Below are positions 61,901 through 64,000 of a stretch of DNA of 64,000 nt, piece after piece. This DNA is from Heterostelium multicystogenum. Lineage: Eukaryota > Evosea > Eumycetozoa > Acytosteliales > Acytosteliaceae. Position 1 is the stretch's first letter, and every line of letters starts with the position of its first letter. The position numbers were made by a program, and so were the translations under genes. The stretch is taken from positions 1 to 64,000 of the forward strand of contig RCNN01000037.1 in NCBI GenBank assembly GCA_003667245.1, written 5' to 3'. The notes below the pieces were generated by a model that saw nothing but the letters and a program-made list of their open reading frames with translations, was not told the origin of the DNA and searched no databases.

Positions 61901-62963
61901 ATTTATATTAACATAATTCTTTTTCATTTAATATAGATGATAGATCTAAACCAAAAGCTTTATATCATATTGCTTATAGATATCATTCTCTTCAACAGAT
62001 AGAGATGAGTAAGAAATATTATCAAATGGGTTTAGAGGCAGAAAAAAGATCAACTTCCATTCTTTTTACCATATGATAGTCCACAAAAGAAGCTTTTATC
62101 TGTGTTTTACAAGTTAAATCCAGATGATTTTAAACCAAAAGAAAAGCAATCAAAAAAAGTATCCACCATTTCAAAAGAAGATTTAATTAAGCAAACTTCA
62201 GGAACAACATCAACAGCATCAAACAGCATCAACATCAGCACCATCAACAACCACTTCAACAACTTCAACCTCATCAACAGCAACAGATCAAAATTTGAAT
62301 CCCTCTATTTTAGATATACACCGTGCAAAATCATCAGTGGAAAGTCAACAGCGTCAAGTATATACTCTAAATCTACGTGAATATACTTCACAGCTTTTGG
62401 TCACATTGGCAGATCCCAAACAGTATGTATCAGAGCTAACTACAAAGCCGATGTCTCTTTTTGTAAAAAAATCCACCTAAGGATATTGGAGACAAGTACA
62501 AAGAGATTCTAGCTCATGAATTTAACCCAAATCGTGACATGGTTTATAAAGGACGTTTCTTAAAGGGAATCGTTGTTGAACGTATCATGAAAGCTGGATC
62601 AATGGGCGCACACTCAATTATGATGGATAACAAGGGTACCTACATGAGAATCAGTATTTACGACGAATCAGTTAAAAACCAACAAATAGCAGATCAAACC
62701 CTCTTTGTAGGTCAAGGTATTACCATCATCGATCCATATCTAAGAGTTGGAATAGATGGCAGATCATCTATTAGAATCGATTCTATCGCAAAGCTTTTCT
62801 CTGATGGTTCAAAACCATATCAAACCTGCTACTATTGTTTCAAAACTTCTGAAAAACTTCAGAGATGTGGTAATTGCAAGAAAACGCTTATTATTGTTCA
62901 AGAGAATGTCAAATTAATGACTATAAAGTTCTCAATCATAAAGCAATCTGTTTCAAGCATTAA
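58984..62963 (+). CDS. Sel1-repeat protein with C-terminal MYND zinc finger
   Basis: The start MGGKKKKANTNNSNNSNNN is basic and Asn-rich. Frame breaks occur near 59045 and 59175. The main body, 59193-60803, is helical, with KYSAYLMALIAFNQDQFEEA (TPR-like), then Sel1-type repeats such as SFKYFQRAYDLGDGSACAEL, YKHGWGTQVDLQKA, AAQLFQTAASAGYPEA and LNGIGVEIDLDIAKTW. Introns are visible at about 60779-60838, 61653-61718 and 61855-61934. The C-terminus is a zf-MYND: CYYCFKTSEKLQRCGNCKK, then after an indel near 62890 YCSRECQINDYKVLNH and C. Sel1 repeats act as scaffolds and MYND fingers bind proline-rich partners, so an adaptor role is plausible. No SET domain or other catalytic domain is visible, so it is not an SMYD methyltransferase. 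Length about 1,200 residues. Confidence 0.7.
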
Positions 62964-63068
62964 ATTAAAAATAAACTAATTTAACAAAGCTCACATCTTT
63001 ATTAAATATTGATTAATAATTATTATCTTTTTACACTTTGGTTTCAAAATTGTCTATCACAATACGTA

Positions 63069-64000
63069 TCAGATAAAAGGTATTATTTCACCATCTAAAC
63101 CTCCTTCTATTTGATTATCACTATTGTTGTTTGAAGTGGTGGCGTGTAAATATTGATGATCACTAATAGAGTTATTAAAATTATTGAATGAGTGATCATT
63201 GTTGCTTGTCGAAGTGGTTGTAGTTGAAGATGAATTTGTATTTGAATTTGAATTTAGTTGGTGATATTGTATCATACATAGACTATTATTTGGTTGATCA
63301 TTTCCAGATATTGTTTGGTTTGTTAAAAAATGATTTGGCAAATTTAGTTGGAATTGGTATTGAATTTTGTTGTTGTTGATATATCATATAAAAAGGACTT
63401 TGTTGTTGATAATAAAAATGAGGGGGTGTTAAATAGGGAATTTGATCAAAGGATTTATCATTTTCATTTGAAACCATATCTGGACTCATTGTCTTACCAT
63501 CAGGTTTTCTTTTATAATACACCTGCTCAAAAGTTAGTAGTTAGTTTCTTTTCTATATTTAATTTGAGTTTCTTACATAAGCAAGTTCATAAGCTTTAGG
63601 TAAAGTTTTGAATAAATTTAGATCATTTACATTTAGATTTGATGTTTGATTAGGAGTACACTGGTTTGGGTATGAATAGTTTTGATATGGATGGTATGTG
63701 TGGTTGACAGGAGTGGGAATCTTCATTGGACTTGTAGCAGGTTTATTTACTTTAACACCTGTTTTTGGTATAGCTTCATTGGTAGCCTCTGGGTTTTTAA
63801 TTTTCTTTTCTTGATGGAATGGACATCTACCTTTTCTTTGACATGGTTTATGGAATTTATTCAACTCTTGGCAAGAGGATTTACTCTTAATTATAGGTTG
63901 TGTAGGAAAAGGTCTAGATTTAGAATTTGATTGAGATGTAGACTGTGATGGAAAATCGGGTGCATTTCTCAAAATAAATGATGGTGGATTAATAAAATTT
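63069..64000 (-). CDS. Asn/Gln/Ser-rich protein, 5' truncated by the window end
   Basis: Not recognised. The frame is open to the end of the window (NFINPPSFILRNAPDFPSQ), so the start lies outside. A Cys/His cluster SCQELNKFHKPCQRKGRC then PFH could bind zinc, with spacing C-x6-H-x2-C-x5-C-x2-H. Proline- and Tyr-rich HTYHPYQNYSYPNQCTPNQ follows. An intron at about 63521-63577 (GTAAGAAACTC...) joins KAYELAY to VYYKRKPDGKTMSPDMV. Two open segments then overlap near 63298-63341 through one frame shift. The end is Thr/Ser/Asn-rich and acidic, closing GGLDGEIIPFI. It may be a nuclear regulator, but only composition supports this. Confidence 0.5.

Overview
The window looks like nuclear DNA from a dictyostelid social amoeba. 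The signs are AT-rich spacers full of A/T runs and (AAT)n, (TTTA)n and (GATT)n repeats, short AT-rich GT...AG introns, homopolymeric Asn/Gln/Ser tracts in proteins, compact gene packing on both strands, and families typical of Dictyostelia: receptor-like TKL kinases, CBM49 proteins, FNIP/F-box repeat proteins, EGF/TIG transmembrane proteins and a PDR-type ABCG transporter. I cannot name the species. Coding GC is clearly higher than expected for D. discoideum, so a group 1-3 dictyostelid is plausible.

Layout. 0-1.7 kb: tail of an unidentified gene and a convergent mitochondrial FtsJ/MRM2-type rRNA methyltransferase. 3.3-8.2 kb: two tandem receptor-like kinases. 8.4-13.0 kb: an L-type lectin-like protein, an ankyrin-like family protein and a secreted CBM49 protein. 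13.2-14.1 kb: an intron-containing tRNA-Thr(AGT) beside an unexplained GC-richer island. 14.3-20.0 kb: the largest TFIIIC subunit. 20.5-24.2 kb: an SDR and an ankyrin/AT-hook protein. 24.6-27.4 kb: three tandem secreted Gly/Tyr/Pro-rich proteins. 27.5-32.4 kb: a second SDR, TAF10 and a coiled-coil protein. 33.3-35.4 kb: a divergent pair that looks like the PhnZ HD-domain oxygenase and PhnY-like Fe/2OG dioxygenase of oxidative 2-aminoethylphosphonate breakdown. 36.7-48.0 kb: ABCG transporter, EGF/TIG transmembrane protein and mitochondrial Met-tRNA synthetase. 48.2-52.5 kb: FNIP protein, a second ankyrin-like family protein and a small protein with a possible papain-like fold. 53.5-58.6 kb: cathepsin D, MGMT and USP14. 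59.0-64.0 kb: a Sel1/MYND protein and a truncated Asn/Gln/Ser-rich protein.

Most genes are independent housekeeping or surface/secreted functions, not one pathway. The exception is the PhnZ/PhnY-like pair, whose two enzymes would act in sequence and which share one upstream region. It is the best candidate for an undescribed system here.

Most multi-exon genes are interrupted by single-base insertions or deletions, many at homopolymers, while motifs continue in the neighbouring frame. I read these mainly as sequence errors, so many coordinates below span several reading frames joined by apparent frameshifts and introns. Cathepsin D, the PhnZ-like gene and the CBM49 gene are uninterrupted.
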